The translations under genes and the position numbers were made by a program. The notes under the pieces are model-generated. The model worked only from the letters and a program-made list of their open reading frames with translations, was not told the DNA's origin and did not search any database. Positions 1 to 8,628 of a stretch of 64,000 nucleotides of DNA are shown here, piece by piece. This DNA comes from UBA8199 sp035358715. Its GTDB lineage: Bacteria; Verrucomicrobiota; Verrucomicrobiia; Limisphaerales; UBA8199. Each line of letters begins with the position of its first letter. Position 1 is the first letter of the stretch. The DNA lies in contig DAOPPX010000006.1 of assembly GCA_035358715.1 (NCBI GenBank), positions 11,618-75,617 on the forward strand. The letters are read 5' to 3'.

Positions 1-2
1 CG

Positions 3-3000
3 CCGCCGCCAGCCCCGGAGTTCCCTTGCCCAACCAACTGTCTGGTGACCAACGTGGTGCTGAACACGGGCTTCAACCAATCGGCGGGCACGACTTACAG
101 CATTGGCGCCGACGACCAATACTGGCAGGTGGTGGTGGACCCGGACGGGGGCCAGGTGCCGCGGCCGGCGGACGTGATTGAGCGGGCGCCTTCGGGCGTG
201 TGGTTGCTGCCGATGGACGACAGCCAATGGATCAGCGTCTATCCCAGCGCGGCCGACAGCGCCTTCAGCGCCTACACCTTCCAGTCTACCTTCTGTCTAA
301 AGCCCTGCTACAGCAACATCGTGGTGTCACTGTGCGTGCGGGCCGACGACTACGCCGACGTGTATTTGAACGGGCACTTTGCCTACTCGACGCTGCCGTG
401 GGGAGCGACCTATCATGATGGCCCGGCGGCCTGCACCAATCTGGATTGGAGTTTGATTGCGCCGTGGCTGCATGCCGGCGCCAACTCCCTGCAGGTGGTG
501 GTGACCAACAGCGGGGGTATTTGGATGGGGCTCAACCTGACCGGCTCGATTACCGGCTTCGGCCTGTGCAGCAACACTCCGGCCTGCTGCCAGACCAACC
601 TGAGCATCGCCGGGCGCAAATTCAACGACCTGGACGGGGACGGGCTGTGGGACAGCGGCGAGCCGGCGATGGCGGGCTGGACGATCCACCTGTCCAACGG
701 GCAGACGGCGGTGACCGACTCCAACGGCGATTACTACTTCCTGAACCTGCTGGACGGGAGTTACACGGTGACTGAGGAAGTGTCACCGCACTGGACCCAG
801 ACGCATCCGGCAGCGGGCTCCTACACGGTGAGCATTGGGAATGGTTACGGGACCAACCAGTTGGACTTTGGGAACACCGCCAAATGCTGCGACAACTGCA
901 CGGAGCCGTATCCGCTGAGCTACCAGGTGGCGCTGCAGGCCAACGTCGAGTACTCTCTCGTCAACCATCTGTGCCACGGCGCCAGCAACACGTTGGCGAC
1001 GGTGCTGCCTAATCCGCCGGGGGGAACGGAGTTGCGGAAGTATGCTGGTGGGGCGTTTATCAGCTATACGTTTGACCCGGATGATCTGGCGTGGATGCCG
1101 GACGGCAATGCCAGCCTCAACCCGGGCGAAGGGTTCACGATCAAGAGTCCAGAGGCCACGACGCTCACCTTCACGGGGTGCGAGCCGACCAACTGTCCGC
1201 TGCCGTGCCTGCCGACCAATGCTTGGGTGCTGGTGGGCCGGTTGGGGATCGGGACGGCGACGTGGAACGACCTGTCGAGTTGTCCGCCCCCGTGCGGCAC
1301 CCGCGTCAGCCGCTGGAACGGCACGGGCTACGACGACGCTTACGACTATGTAAACGGGAGCTGGACGCCGCAGGCGCCGGTGCTGGGGGTCGGCGAGTCG
1401 GCGTTTGTGTGCCTGCTGGCCAACACCAATTGCTTCACCAACTGCTGTGACAACTGCACGGAGCCGTATCCGCTGAGCTACCAGGTGGCGTTGCAGGCCG
1501 GCGTCTGGTACTCGCTCGTCAACCATCTGTGCCACGGCGCCGACAACACCCTGGCGTCGGTCCTGCCCAATCCGCCGGCGGGAACGGAGCTGCGGAAGTG
1601 GGACGGGGGGTGGGCCGGCTACATGTTCGATGAGCTTGATCCGGTTTGGCTGCCGCACGGGAATGCCAGCCTCAACCCGGGCGAAGGGTTCATGATCAGG
1701 AGTCCAGAGGCCACGACGCTGACCTTCACGGGGTGCGAGCCGACCAACTGTCCGCTGCCGTGCCTGCCGACCAATGCTTGGGTGCTGGTGGGCCGGTTGG
1801 GGATCGGGACGGCGACGTGGAACGACCTGTCGAGTTGTCCGCCCCCGTGCGGCACCCGCGTCAGCCGCTGGAACGGCACGGGCTACGACGACGCTTACGA
1901 CTATGTAAACGGGAGCTGGACGCCGCAGGCGCCGGTGCTGGGGGTCGGCGAGTCGGCGTTTGTGTGCCTGCTGGCCAACACCAATTGCTGTGAGGATTCG
2001 TTCACGCTGACCTGCGCAACCAACAAGACGGTCCCAGTGGGGGCGCAATGGAGCTTTGACCCGCCGATCGTCTCGGACCCTTGCTGCGGCACCAACCTCA
2101 GCGTCATCATCACTACCTCTACCAACAGCTCCGGTTGCTCCAACCTCTTCACCCGCATCTGGAACTACACCGACTGCTCCAACCGCACCGCTTCCTGCAC
2201 CCAGACGGTGACGGTGGTGGGTTACTCGGGCCAGCTCTCAGCCAACATGGTGGGCTGCGTCCTAATCTCGGTGCCTGCGGGTGGCAGCAGCCTGATCGCC
2301 GATCCGTTCAAGAACACCACCAACACCCTGGCGACGGTGCTGCCTAATCCGCCGCCGGGAACGGTGTTGTCGAAGTGGGACGGGGGGTGGAGCTTCTACA
2401 CGTTCGATGAGCTTGATCTGGTTTGGCTGCCGCACGGCAATGCCAGCCTCAACCCGGGCGAAGGGGGCCTCCTCTTTAACGGCGATTTCCATTCACCGTT
2501 GAACCTGACCTTCGTTGGCGAAGTGATGTTGGGCGACCTGACCAGGAATATCCCTGCCGGCACCAATGTCTTGTCCTCCATGGTTCCGCGAGCGCGCGGG
2601 CTGGGCACGAACGGTCAAGCCGGCACGCTGGAGTTTCCTGCTGCGCCCGGTGATAGCGCCTCCCTATACAGTGCGGGCTCCTGGATCGAATACCAATACC
2701 AATTCGACTCCACAAATCTCGTTTGGCTGCCCAAACCTCCGTTCCTTGAAGTGGCGCAGGCGTTCTGGTGCGAAAAGGCAGTCGCGGCTGACTGGGTCCA
2801 GAGTGTTGACGTTATGATGAACCCTTGCGGTCCACGCCTGGCGATCGCGGCGGGGCCAGCCACGAACTCGGTGACGGTCACCTGGGACGCTCCGCCAGAG
2901 TGGGAACTGCAGTGCTCATCTGATCCGGAACGCGGGTGGACGACTTGGTATGGCGAGGCATCTCCGTCTACGTTCTCGCTGAACCCGAACGAGCCGAGGT

Positions 3001-3791
3001 TCTTCCGGTTGGTCAACCCAGCCTTGCGCTGCCGCTATACCGAGACCAACACCTTCCTGTTGTCCTGGCGCACGCCGGGTTACCAACTCCAGCAAAAACG
3101 CTGCTCGGCGCCCAGTTGGACCGATGTCCCCGACGCGCCCGTTATCGTTGGGGATGAATACCAGGTTTCCCTGGACGATCTCTCCGGCTGGGTGGTCGAA
3201 ACGTGCCATCACTTGTACTCATCTACGGTTGGCGATTGCACGAACGCGGTCAGAGTCTATTTTGGCCCGTGCACCAACTGGTTTACCACGAACAGTTTCC
3301 CGTGCGCCAACTGCGTGGGCCACACTAACTGCCCGGCCGCCATCAACGTGTATGCCTGGTCCACCAACTGGTGGTTCCACACCACGGGCTACGGCTGGTA
3401 TCTCTTCAAGCCGACGATTCCTTGCTCTTGCTGTTGCGAGGGCTGCACCGAACCGTATCCGCTGAGCTACCAGGTGCCGCTCCCGGCCGGCGTGTGGTAC
3501 TCACTCACCAACCATCTGTGCCACGGCGCCACCAACACGTTGGCGACGGTGCTGCCTAATCCGCCGGGGGGAACGGAGCTGCGGAAGTGGGACGGGGGGT
3601 GGGACTCCTACACGTTCGATGAGCTTGATCTGGTTTGGCTGCCGCACGGCAATGCCAGCCTCAACCCGGGCGAAGGCTTCATGATCAAGAGTCCGGTGGC
3701 CACGACGCTGACCTTCACGGGGTGCGAGCCCAACGCCGTCACGTTCCAGGCAACCAACGAGCCGACCTTCTATCGCCTGCGCAGTCAGTAA
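3..3791 (+). CDS. Large secreted repeat protein, 5'-truncated by the window edge
   Basis: The reading frame is open from the first bases, so the amino terminus lies upstream; the GTG at 45 is internal. About 1,262 residues are visible. In order: a Cys/Asn/Thr-rich adhesin-like segment; an SdrD B-like/Cna-B-like domain (about nt 600-870) with the calcium-loop-like string NDLDGDGLWDSGEP; two near-identical 185-residue repeats (885-1988); a HYR-like segment (about 1990-2220); and two further partial repeats. Each repeat carries the motifs WLPHGNASLNPGEGF and PTNAWVLVGRLGIGTATW. The protein ends with FYRLRSQ, resembling the 'FYRL' tails of many verrucomicrobial secreted proteins. A cell-surface or extracellular structural role is inferred; no enzymatic motif was seen. 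Confidence 0.8.
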   Translation, partial: PPPAPEFPCPTNCLVTNVVLNTGFNQSAGTTYSIGADDQYWQVVVDPDGGQVPRPADVIERAPSGVWLLPMDDSQWISVYPSAADSAFSAYTFQSTFCLKPCYSNIVVSLCVRADDYADVYLNGHFAYSTLPWGATYHDGPAACTNLDWSLIAPWLHAGANSLQVVVTNSGGIWMGLNLTGSITGFGLCSNTPACCQTNLSIAGRKFNDLDGDGLWDSGEPAMAGWTIHLSNGQTAVTDSNGDYYFLNLLDGSYTVTEEVSPHWTQTHPAAGSYTVSIGNGYGTNQLDFGNTAKCCDNCTEPYPLSYQVALQANVEYSLVNHLCHGASNTLATVLPNPPGGTELRKYAGGAFISYTFDPDDLAWMPDGNASLNPGEGFTIKSPEATTLTFTGCEPTNCPLPCLPTNAWVLVGRLGIGTATWNDLSSCPPPCGTRVSRWNGTGYDDAYDYVNGSWTPQAPVLGVGESAFVCLLANTNCFTNCCDNCTEPYPLSYQVALQAGVWYSLVNHLCHGADNTLASVLPNPPAGTELRKWDGGWAGYMFDELDPVWLPHGNASLNPGEGFMIRSPEATTLTFTGCEPTNCPLPCLPTNAWVLVGRLGIGTATWNDLSSCPPPCGTRVSRWNGTGYDDAYDYVNGSWTPQAPVLGVGESAFVCLLANTNCCEDSFTLTCATNKTVPVGAQWSFDPPIVSDPCCGTNLSVIITTSTNSSGCSNLFTRIWNYTDCSNRTASCTQTVTVVGYSGQLSANMVGCVLISVPAGGSSLIADPFKNTTNTLATVLPNPPPGTVLSKWDGGWSFYTFDELDLVWLPHGNASLNPGEGGLLFNGDFHSPLNLTFVGEVMLGDLTRNIPAGTNVLSSMVPRARGLGTNGQAGTLEFPAAPGDSASLYSAGSWIEYQYQFDSTNLVWLPKPPFLEVAQAFWCEKAVAADWVQSVDVMMNPCGPRLAIAAGPATNSVTVTWDAPPEWELQCSSDPERGWTTWYGEASPSTFSLNPNEPRFFRLVNPALRCRYTETNTFLLSWRTPGYQLQQKRCSAPSWTDVPDAPVIVGDEYQVSLDDLSGWVVETCHHLYSSTVGDCTNAVRVYFGPCTNWFTTNSFPCANCVGHTNCPAAINVYAWSTNWWFHTTGYGWYLFKPTIPCSCCCEGCTEPYPLSYQVPLPAGVWYSLTNHLCHGATNTLATVLPNPPGGTELRKWDGGWDSYTFDELDLVWLPHGNASLNPGEGFMIKSPVATTLTFTGCEPNAVTFQATNEPTFYRLRSQ
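885..1988 (+). repeat. Tandem in-frame repeat, two units of about 555 bp
   Basis: Unit 1 spans about 885-1433 and unit 2 about 1443-1988, offset by 555-558 bp (about 185 codons). The distal parts, 1151-1433 and 1706-1988, are nearly identical at DNA level (for example ctcacc versus ctgacc). The proximal parts have diverged more, suggesting recent duplication or gene conversion of the distal half. Confidence 0.85.
2317..2466 (+). repeat. Partial third copy of the 185-residue repeat
   Basis: Encodes the stretch from NTLATVLPNPP to WLPHGNASLNPGEG, matching the middle of the full units. The flanks are replaced by unrelated sequence. Confidence 0.75.
3431..3729 (+). repeat. Partial fourth copy of the 185-residue repeat
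   Basis: Encodes CTEPYPLSYQV through SLNPGEGFMIK and LTFTGCEP, i.e. the proximal half of the unit, immediately before the C-terminal tail of the same protein. Confidence 0.75.
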
Positions 3792-3792
3792 A

Positions 3793-4130
3793 TTAGCCGG
3801 CCTTGACGCCGCTGACCGCGGCGCGATTCGCTCGCCTGCGCCCGCTCGTGTTGTTCGATCCGAGCGGGCGCGACGTGCGCCATGAGCACGATGGGCATCT
3901 GCTCAAGAGCGTGGCGCTTTTTGGCGGGCGCACCCCCACCCTCGCGTGGGACATGCATAGCCGAATCCAGCGGATTACCAAATGGGCTGGGTGCCCGGTG
4001 ACCCGCGGCGGCAGCGGCCGTCAGACCAGCGTGACTGATGCGCAAAGCAACGTCTCGACTTATCCGTGAGACCCGGTGGGCCGGCTGCTTGGTTGCGTCA
4101 ATCGAGTTCCACCTCCATCTATTCCGTCCT
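3793..4130 (+). pseudogene. Possible YD/RHS-repeat remnant
   Basis: An open frame from about 3803 encodes pieces that look like RHS/YD repeats, including FDPSGRDVRHEHDG and GRQTSVTDAQSNVSTY. It hits a TGA at 4067-4069, yet the same frame continues with DPVGRLLGCVN, which is what normally follows in a YD repeat. There is no credible amino terminus or complete domain. Resemblance to RHS is by eye only; the rest of the 3792-4273 interval shows nothing else. Confidence 0.35.
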
Positions 4131-4273
4131 GTATCGGGGACGAGGTCCAGTCTTGAGTAATATCCCCGCATTGTTGCCGGGCCAGGAAACTCAGGTGCTG
4201 GATACCAACCCAGCCGGTTCTCAAACGCGCAGTTCGGAGTTGCTTCCCAAGCGGGGTTGCGCAGAATCGGGCC

Positions 4274-5818
4274 ATGAAGAGCTTCCTGACCCTGCTTTCG
4301 AGCTATCTGCTGCCGCTTGGCCTTGCCTTGGGCCAAAGCGCCACCAATCGGCCCAACATCCTCTTTATCATGAGCGATGATCACGCGGCGCATGCCATCA
4401 GCGCCTATGGCAGCAAGGTCAACCAGACGCCTAACATGGATCGCCTAGCCACGGCGGGCATGCGGTTAGAGAACTGCTTTGCCGTGAATTCGATCTGCAG
4501 CCCAAGCCGGGCGACGATCCTCACCGGCAAATACAGCCATCTCAACGGCGTGCCGACCTTCAACCGCTTCGACGGTTCGCAGCCCACAGTGGCCAAATAC
4601 CTCCAGGCGGCGGGGTATTACACGGGCATGATCGGCAAGTGGCACCTGGGCAGCGAGCCCACCGGGTTTGACAAGTGGAGCGTCCTGCCGGGACAGGGCG
4701 CCTATTTCGACCCAGCGTTCCTCGAACCGGCGAGCCGCCGCGTCATCCAGGGCTATGCCACCGACATCATCACCGACCTGGCCCTGGACTTCCTCCGGAA
4801 CCGGCCCAAGGACAAGCCTTTCTTCCTCATGTGCCATCACAAGGCCCCGCACCGGCCCTGGGAGCCGGACCAGAAGCACCGCGCGATGTTCGCCGGCAAG
4901 CATATCCCCGAGCCGGCCACGCTGCGCGACGATTACGCCAATCGCGCCGACGCCATCCGCGAATGCCGCCAGAAGGTCTTTGACGACCTTACCCGCCGCG
5001 ACCTCAAGCTCGAGCCGCCCGCCGGCCTGGCCGGAGCCGCCCGCAACGAGTGGCTCAATGTGAAGCCGACGGAAGTCGAGACTGAGATCAACGGCAAGCA
5101 GCAGAAGCTCACCGGGGAGGCCCTGAACGCCTGGAAATACCAGCGCTACATGCAGGATTATCTCGCCTGCATCCAGTCGGTGGATGACAACGTGGGCCGG
5201 CTGCTCGATTGGCTCGACCAGCATGGCCTGAGCCAGAACACGCTCGTCATTTATACGAGCGACCAGGGCTTTTTCCTCGGCGACCACGGCCTTTACGACA
5301 AGCGCTTCATGTATGAAGAATCCATCAGGATGCCTTTCCTGGCCCGCTGGCCGGGGGTGATCAAGCCGGGCTCGGTGCAGGAAGCCATGGCGATCAATCC
5401 CGACTTTGCCCCCACCTTTATGGACCTGGCCGGGCTGCGCGTGCCCGCCGACATGCAGGGCCGCAGCCTGGCGCCGCTGCTCAAGGGCCAGCGCCCGACG
5501 GATTGGCGCACAAGCTGGTATTACCGCTATTACCATGACCCGGGTGATCACAACACCCGAGCCCATTACGGCGTGCGCACCGATACGCACAAGCTGATGT
5601 ACTTCTGGAAGAAGGACCAATGGGAGATGTATGATCTCGTGAAGGACCCGGAGGAGATGCACAACCTCTACAACGATCCAGCGCAGAAGGAGCAGGTCGC
5701 CAAGCTGAAGAGGGAGCTTTACCGCCTGAAGAAGGAGCTCAAAGACGGCGACCAGTTCGCCAACGAACAGCCGCCGCATGACGTCTCCGGTCAACCGGCA
5801 CCCAAGCGCAAGCAGTAA
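4274..5818 (+). CDS. Exported type I sulfatase
   Basis: A 514-residue formylglycine-dependent sulfatase that would hydrolyse sulfate esters, probably of sulfated polysaccharides, in the periplasm or outside the cell. A hydrophobic signal peptide covers residues 1-20. Visible motifs: metal-binding DD at 35-36; the maturation signature C-S-P-S-R at 75-79, with Cys75 the predicted formylglycine; GKWHLG at about 121-126; and the C-terminal SDQGFFLGDHG metal/substrate region. Length is normal for the family. The start is the ATG directly before the signal peptide. No sulfated-glycan utilisation cluster surrounds it, so the substrate is unknown. The SUMF1-like gene at 16.9 kb is probably not its activating enzyme. 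Confidence 0.92.
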   Translation: MKSFLTLLSSYLLPLGLALGQSATNRPNILFIMSDDHAAHAISAYGSKVNQTPNMDRLATAGMRLENCFAVNSICSPSRATILTGKYSHLNGVPTFNRFDGSQPTVAKYLQAAGYYTGMIGKWHLGSEPTGFDKWSVLPGQGAYFDPAFLEPASRRVIQGYATDIITDLALDFLRNRPKDKPFFLMCHHKAPHRPWEPDQKHRAMFAGKHIPEPATLRDDYANRADAIRECRQKVFDDLTRRDLKLEPPAGLAGAARNEWLNVKPTEVETEINGKQQKLTGEALNAWKYQRYMQDYLACIQSVDDNVGRLLDWLDQHGLSQNTLVIYTSDQGFFLGDHGLYDKRFMYEESIRMPFLARWPGVIKPGSVQEAMAINPDFAPTFMDLAGLRVPADMQGRSLAPLLKGQRPTDWRTSWYYRYYHDPGDHNTRAHYGVRTDTHKLMYFWKKDQWEMYDLVKDPEEMHNLYNDPAQKEQVAKLKRELYRLKKELKDGDQFANEQPPHDVSGQPAPKRKQ

Positions 5819-6001
5819 TTGGTGCGGTTAGGGTGCTTGTTCGCCCATAAAGTGTGGGGGCCTGACCGTCGCGCCCCTTGCGGGTCCGCGTGCCCGGTCG
5901 GTTGGCACAGCCCAAGCTGCGAACCTTGCGGATTCTGCGCCACAGCAGGGACTTGGCTGCCTGCGGCGGAGAAAGAAAATGTGCCCGCGCGCTTTTTTTG
6001 A

Positions 6002-6304
6002 ATGAAACTTGCCGCGAACAGTCTTATACTGAAAGCGTTTGAAGCGGCCAATGCTCAGCTCAATACATGGCAGGACGAATCAAGGAAGAGCGATGGGCAC
6101 GTTTCAAGCCTGGCTGAACCTCGACAAATAAACAATACTATGACCAAATCGCTGGAAATCATCGGTGAAGCAATCCGCAATCCCAAACACCCTTTCCGCA
6201 AAGTGGATAATCAGCCGAAGAAGCCCCTAAAACACCGCTATGAACGCAGGAAGATCAAAGAGTACCTGCACTTGGGGGAGTGGATTTCTGGTGAAGCGAC
6301 GTAG
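6002..6304 (+). CDS. Small basic hypothetical protein
   Basis: A 100-residue frame, or 55 residues if the ATG at 6140 is used. The C-terminal half is Lys/Arg-rich (KKPLKHRYERRKIKEYLHLG) and looks more protein-like than the N-terminal half. It ends 26 bp before a strong bidirectional terminator shared with rpsR, which supports transcription. A -10-like TATACT lies at about 6026-6031 inside the longer version, favouring the shorter start. Function unknown. Confidence 0.35.
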   Translation: MKLAANSLILKAFEAANAQLNTWQDESRKSDGHVSSLAEPRQINNTMTKSLEIIGEAIRNPKHPFRKVDNQPKKPLKHRYERRKIKEYLHLGEWISGEAT

Positions 6305-6330
6305 AGACGGCTGCCTCTCCAGATTGAATG

Positions 6331-6358
6331 AAAAAGCCACGCGCCCGCGTGGCTTTTT
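6331..6358. terminator. Bidirectional Rho-independent terminator
   Basis: A perfect 13-bp inverted repeat of AAAAAGCCACGCG around a 2-nt centre. The A-run and T-run at the ends serve both strands. It lies between the convergent small ORF and rpsR. Confidence 0.85.
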
Positions 6359-6361
6359 CAT

Positions 6362-6628
6362 TTACTTCATCAGCAGCATTTGCCGCGCGCGCTTGATGGC
6401 GCAATTGAGCCGGCGCTGGTAATGGGCCGGCAAGCCGGTGTATTTCCGGGGCAGAATGCGCCCCTGGTCGGTCACAAACTGCCGCAGGAGGGTGACGTTC
6501 TTGTAGTCGAGCGTGTCAACCGTGAAGTCAATCTTGGGCTTGGGGCGCGGGGTGCGGATTTCACCATAGGAGGAGCGCCCGCGGGCGCCGCGCTTGTCCG
6601 GTTTTTCGGGGCGAGTCTTGCGAGGCAT
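6362..6628 (-). CDS. rpsR: 30S ribosomal protein bS18
   Basis: An 88-residue basic protein with the conserved S18 core (LDYKNVTLLRQFVTDQGRILPRKYTGL followed by HYQRRLNCAIKRARQ, here split for brevity). It binds 16S rRNA and bS6 on the small-subunit platform. The N-terminal region lacks the CxxC pair seen in zinc-binding S18 forms (it reads PKIDFTVDTLDY), so it is a cysteine-free type. Last gene of a minus-strand operon, 9 bp after rpmG, ending at a strong terminator. rpsR usually sits with rpsF/rplI/ssb; that arrangement is absent here. Confidence 0.95.
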   Translation of the reverse strand: MPRKTRPEKPDKRGARGRSSYGEIRTPRPKPKIDFTVDTLDYKNVTLLRQFVTDQGRILPRKYTGLPAHYQRRLNCAIKRARQMLLMK

Positions 6629-6637
6629 AAGTTGCAG

Positions 6638-6805
6638 CTACTTGATTTCGCGATGGACCGTGTGGCGGCGCAACGCGGGGTTGTACTTCTTGATTTCGAG
6701 CTTCTCCGTCTTGAGCTTCTTGTTCCGGGTGGTGGTATAGCGCGAAGGGGACTTGCCTTCCTTGCGCGCCTCGGTGCATTCGATGGTGATGATTTCGCGG
6801 GGCAT
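6638..6805 (-). CDS. rpmG: 50S ribosomal protein bL33
   Basis: A 55-residue protein starting MPREIITIECTEARKEGK, with the L33 strings SRYTTTRNKK and KKYNPALRRHTVHREIK at the C terminus. Only one cysteine remains of the four zinc ligands of the zinc-ribbon form, so this is a C-minus type L33. Its ATG shares one base with the TAA stop of the upstream dksA-like gene (TAATG), implying translational coupling. rpsR follows after 9 bp. Confidence 0.93.
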   Translation of the reverse strand: MPREIITIECTEARKEGKSPSRYTTTRNKKLKTEKLEIKKYNPALRRHTVHREIK

Positions 6806-7386
6806 TACTGTTCCTTTTCTTTTGGCTTCTCTTCGGCCTCTTCTTCTTCGGGCTCGGCTTCAGTCAGGCCGGCGGCGTCAATCGTGCCGAGCGAGCCCAG
6901 GCGGCGTTGCCGCAGGGCGCCCTCGCGCTCCAGTTGCGCCTGGGCCTGCACGGTGAAGCGCGTCCACGGGATCGCCTCGAGGCGCTTGCCGGGAATCGGC
7001 TTGCCCGTCAGTTCACAGATGCCGTAGGTCTTCCTTTCTATTCGCTTGAGCGCCGCGTCAATTTCGTAAAGCGCGTCCTGATCCGCCGAAAGCAGGCTCA
7101 GGGCGAAGTCGCGGTCGAAATTGTCAGTGCCGGAATCCGCCATGTGCAGGCTGTAGCCGGCGACCTCCTGGGCGGATTCCTTGGCCAGACCATCCCTTTG
7201 GCGGGTGAGCTGGTCGCGCAATTCCAGCAAGTGGGCATAATACCTCGCCCACTGGGGTTTGACCTTCACCCCCCCGCCCCTCTTCACATCCGCGAGCGGG
7301 CGCCCGAGGATGGTTGAAGCGGTCGCCGAGCCGTGCGGCTTGCGGCGCGCTTTCGCCTTCCTGATAATCTTCTTCTTTGTGCTCAC
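6805..7386 (-). CDS. DksA/TraR-family RNA polymerase-binding regulator, zinc-ligand-poor
   Basis: A 193-residue protein. Residues 1-40 are a Lys/Arg-rich tail; about 50-130 form the coiled-coil arm, with the DxxDxA-like tip region (GTDNFDRDFALSLL, DALYEIDAALKRIE); then comes the C4-finger region YGICELTGKPIPGKRLEAIPW and an acidic tail. DksA family members bind the RNA polymerase secondary channel and tune rRNA and stress promoters with ppGpp. Only one of the four canonical zinc cysteines is kept (C-x2-T ... T-x2-Q), as in zinc-independent DksA2-type proteins. First gene of an operon with rpmG and rpsR. Confidence 0.85.
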   Translation of the reverse strand: MSTKKKIIRKAKARRKPHGSATASTILGRPLADVKRGGGVKVKPQWARYYAHLLELRDQLTRQRDGLAKESAQEVAGYSLHMADSGTDNFDRDFALSLLSADQDALYEIDAALKRIERKTYGICELTGKPIPGKRLEAIPWTRFTVQAQAQLEREGALRQRRLGSLGTIDAAGLTEAEPEEEEAEEKPKEKEQ

Positions 7387-7626
7387 ATCTGAAACTACTC
7401 GGTTCTATCAGATTACTATTCTTCGCTGTGCCTCACCAGAGACGTTGTTGGTCCCTTGGAGGGCAGGGAAATATAGCAGCATGAAGCAGAAACGCTATGA
7501 CAATCTTCAAGAATTTGAGGGCACCCATGCGGTGGAGTGACGCGCCGGGCCAGAACAGTTGCGCGAGTCCATCCTGGCCGGCGGCCCCTTCGGCCGGCCC
7601 ACGGAGGATGTGCCGGCGCTGGCCGA

Positions 7627-8529
7627 TCAATGCTTCTCCAGGCAGGCGTAAGCGTTATGGTTGTGGATGCTCTCCTGGTTCTCCGCCTCCACCTTGTACC
7701 AGGTCACGTCGGGATGGGCGTTGAGTTTGAGCGCCACGTTGCGCACCAGGTCCTCCACGAACACCGGGTTGTCGTAGGCGTGTTCCGTGACCGCCTTTTC
7801 GTCCTGCCGCTTGAGCAAGGCATACAGTTCCGAGCTGGCCGAGCTCTCGATAATGGCAATCAAGTCCTCAATCCACACCGCTTTGCGCGACCGAGCTTGC
7901 ACCGTCACCTCGCTGCGCTGGTTATGGGCGCTATAGGCCGCAATGGCCTTCGAGCACGGGCAGAGAGTGGTCACGCCCGCCTTGACCGTCAGCAGAAACA
8001 GAATCTCCCCGTGGCAGACGGCGGCGTCGAACCGCGCCCGGTAGTCCATGAGGCTTTCCTTGCCGGTCACTGGGGCTCGCTTCACCATGAAGTAAGGGAA
8101 CTCGATCTCCAGATGCGAGGTCTCCGCGTGAAACTTGGCCTGCAGCGCGTAAAGGATGTCGGCGATGTTCTCGACGTGAATGATATTGCCGTGCGCGTTG
8201 AGCACCTCGATAAACCGGCTCATGTGGGTGCCCTTAAACTCCTTGGGCAAGTCCACAAACATGCCGATGGTGGCGACGGTATTCTGCACCGAACGGGCCT
8301 TGTCCCGCACTTGGATGGGGAAGCGCAGTCCTCGCACGCCCACCTTGTCAATGCGCAATTCGCGGTGGTCCCGCTCGCTTTGCCTGTCCTGCAACGGGGC
8401 CGGCGGCGCCGCCGCCGGTCGGCTGCGCGCCAGTCCTCCGCGGCGCGGTTTGAGCGGCTGCCGGCTCGCCCCGGCCGTCGCGGGACGGCGGCGTGCGCGG
8501 GCAGGTCCATTCTCGCTCGGCTTGAACAT
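7627..8529 (-). CDS. folE2: GTP cyclohydrolase FolE2 (type IB)
   Basis: A 300-residue enzyme converting GTP to 7,8-dihydroneopterin triphosphate, the first step of folate (and queuosine) synthesis. The FolE2-type start DKVGVRGLRFPIQV is at about 61-74, the metal-site motif TLCPCSK at 188-194, and the C-terminal EAENQESIHNHNAYA motif is intact. Residues 1-50 are an Arg/Ala/Pro-rich extension not usual in the family, so the true start could be internal, although ATG 8529 is the only ATG near. About 100 bp separate its start from the divergent exported phosphatase-fold gene. The 240 bp between its stop and the dksA-like start hold no recognised feature. Confidence 0.92.
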   Translation of the reverse strand: MFKPSENGPARARRRPATAGASRQPLKPRRGGLARSRPAAAPPAPLQDRQSERDHRELRIDKVGVRGLRFPIQVRDKARSVQNTVATIGMFVDLPKEFKGTHMSRFIEVLNAHGNIIHVENIADILYALQAKFHAETSHLEIEFPYFMVKRAPVTGKESLMDYRARFDAAVCHGEILFLLTVKAGVTTLCPCSKAIAAYSAHNQRSEVTVQARSRKAVWIEDLIAIIESSASSELYALLKRQDEKAVTEHAYDNPVFVEDLVRNVALKLNAHPDVTWYKVEAENQESIHNHNAYACLEKH

Positions 8530-8628
8530 GCAGGCAACGTAGCAGGTAACGGGTGCTTTGCAAAAGGATTCACCCCAAAATCCCCTTTGACTTGCGCCCC
8601 GCCGCCACTTATCACCCTTGTCCTGATT

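Noticed and set aside
783..2048. 421-codon minus-strand frame opposite the repeat protein
   Set aside because: Its repeats simply mirror the sense-strand repeats; no start context or domain.
7537..8628. Upstream extension of the EEP-family frame
   Set aside because: It is antisense to folE2, and the signal peptide begins at 8629.
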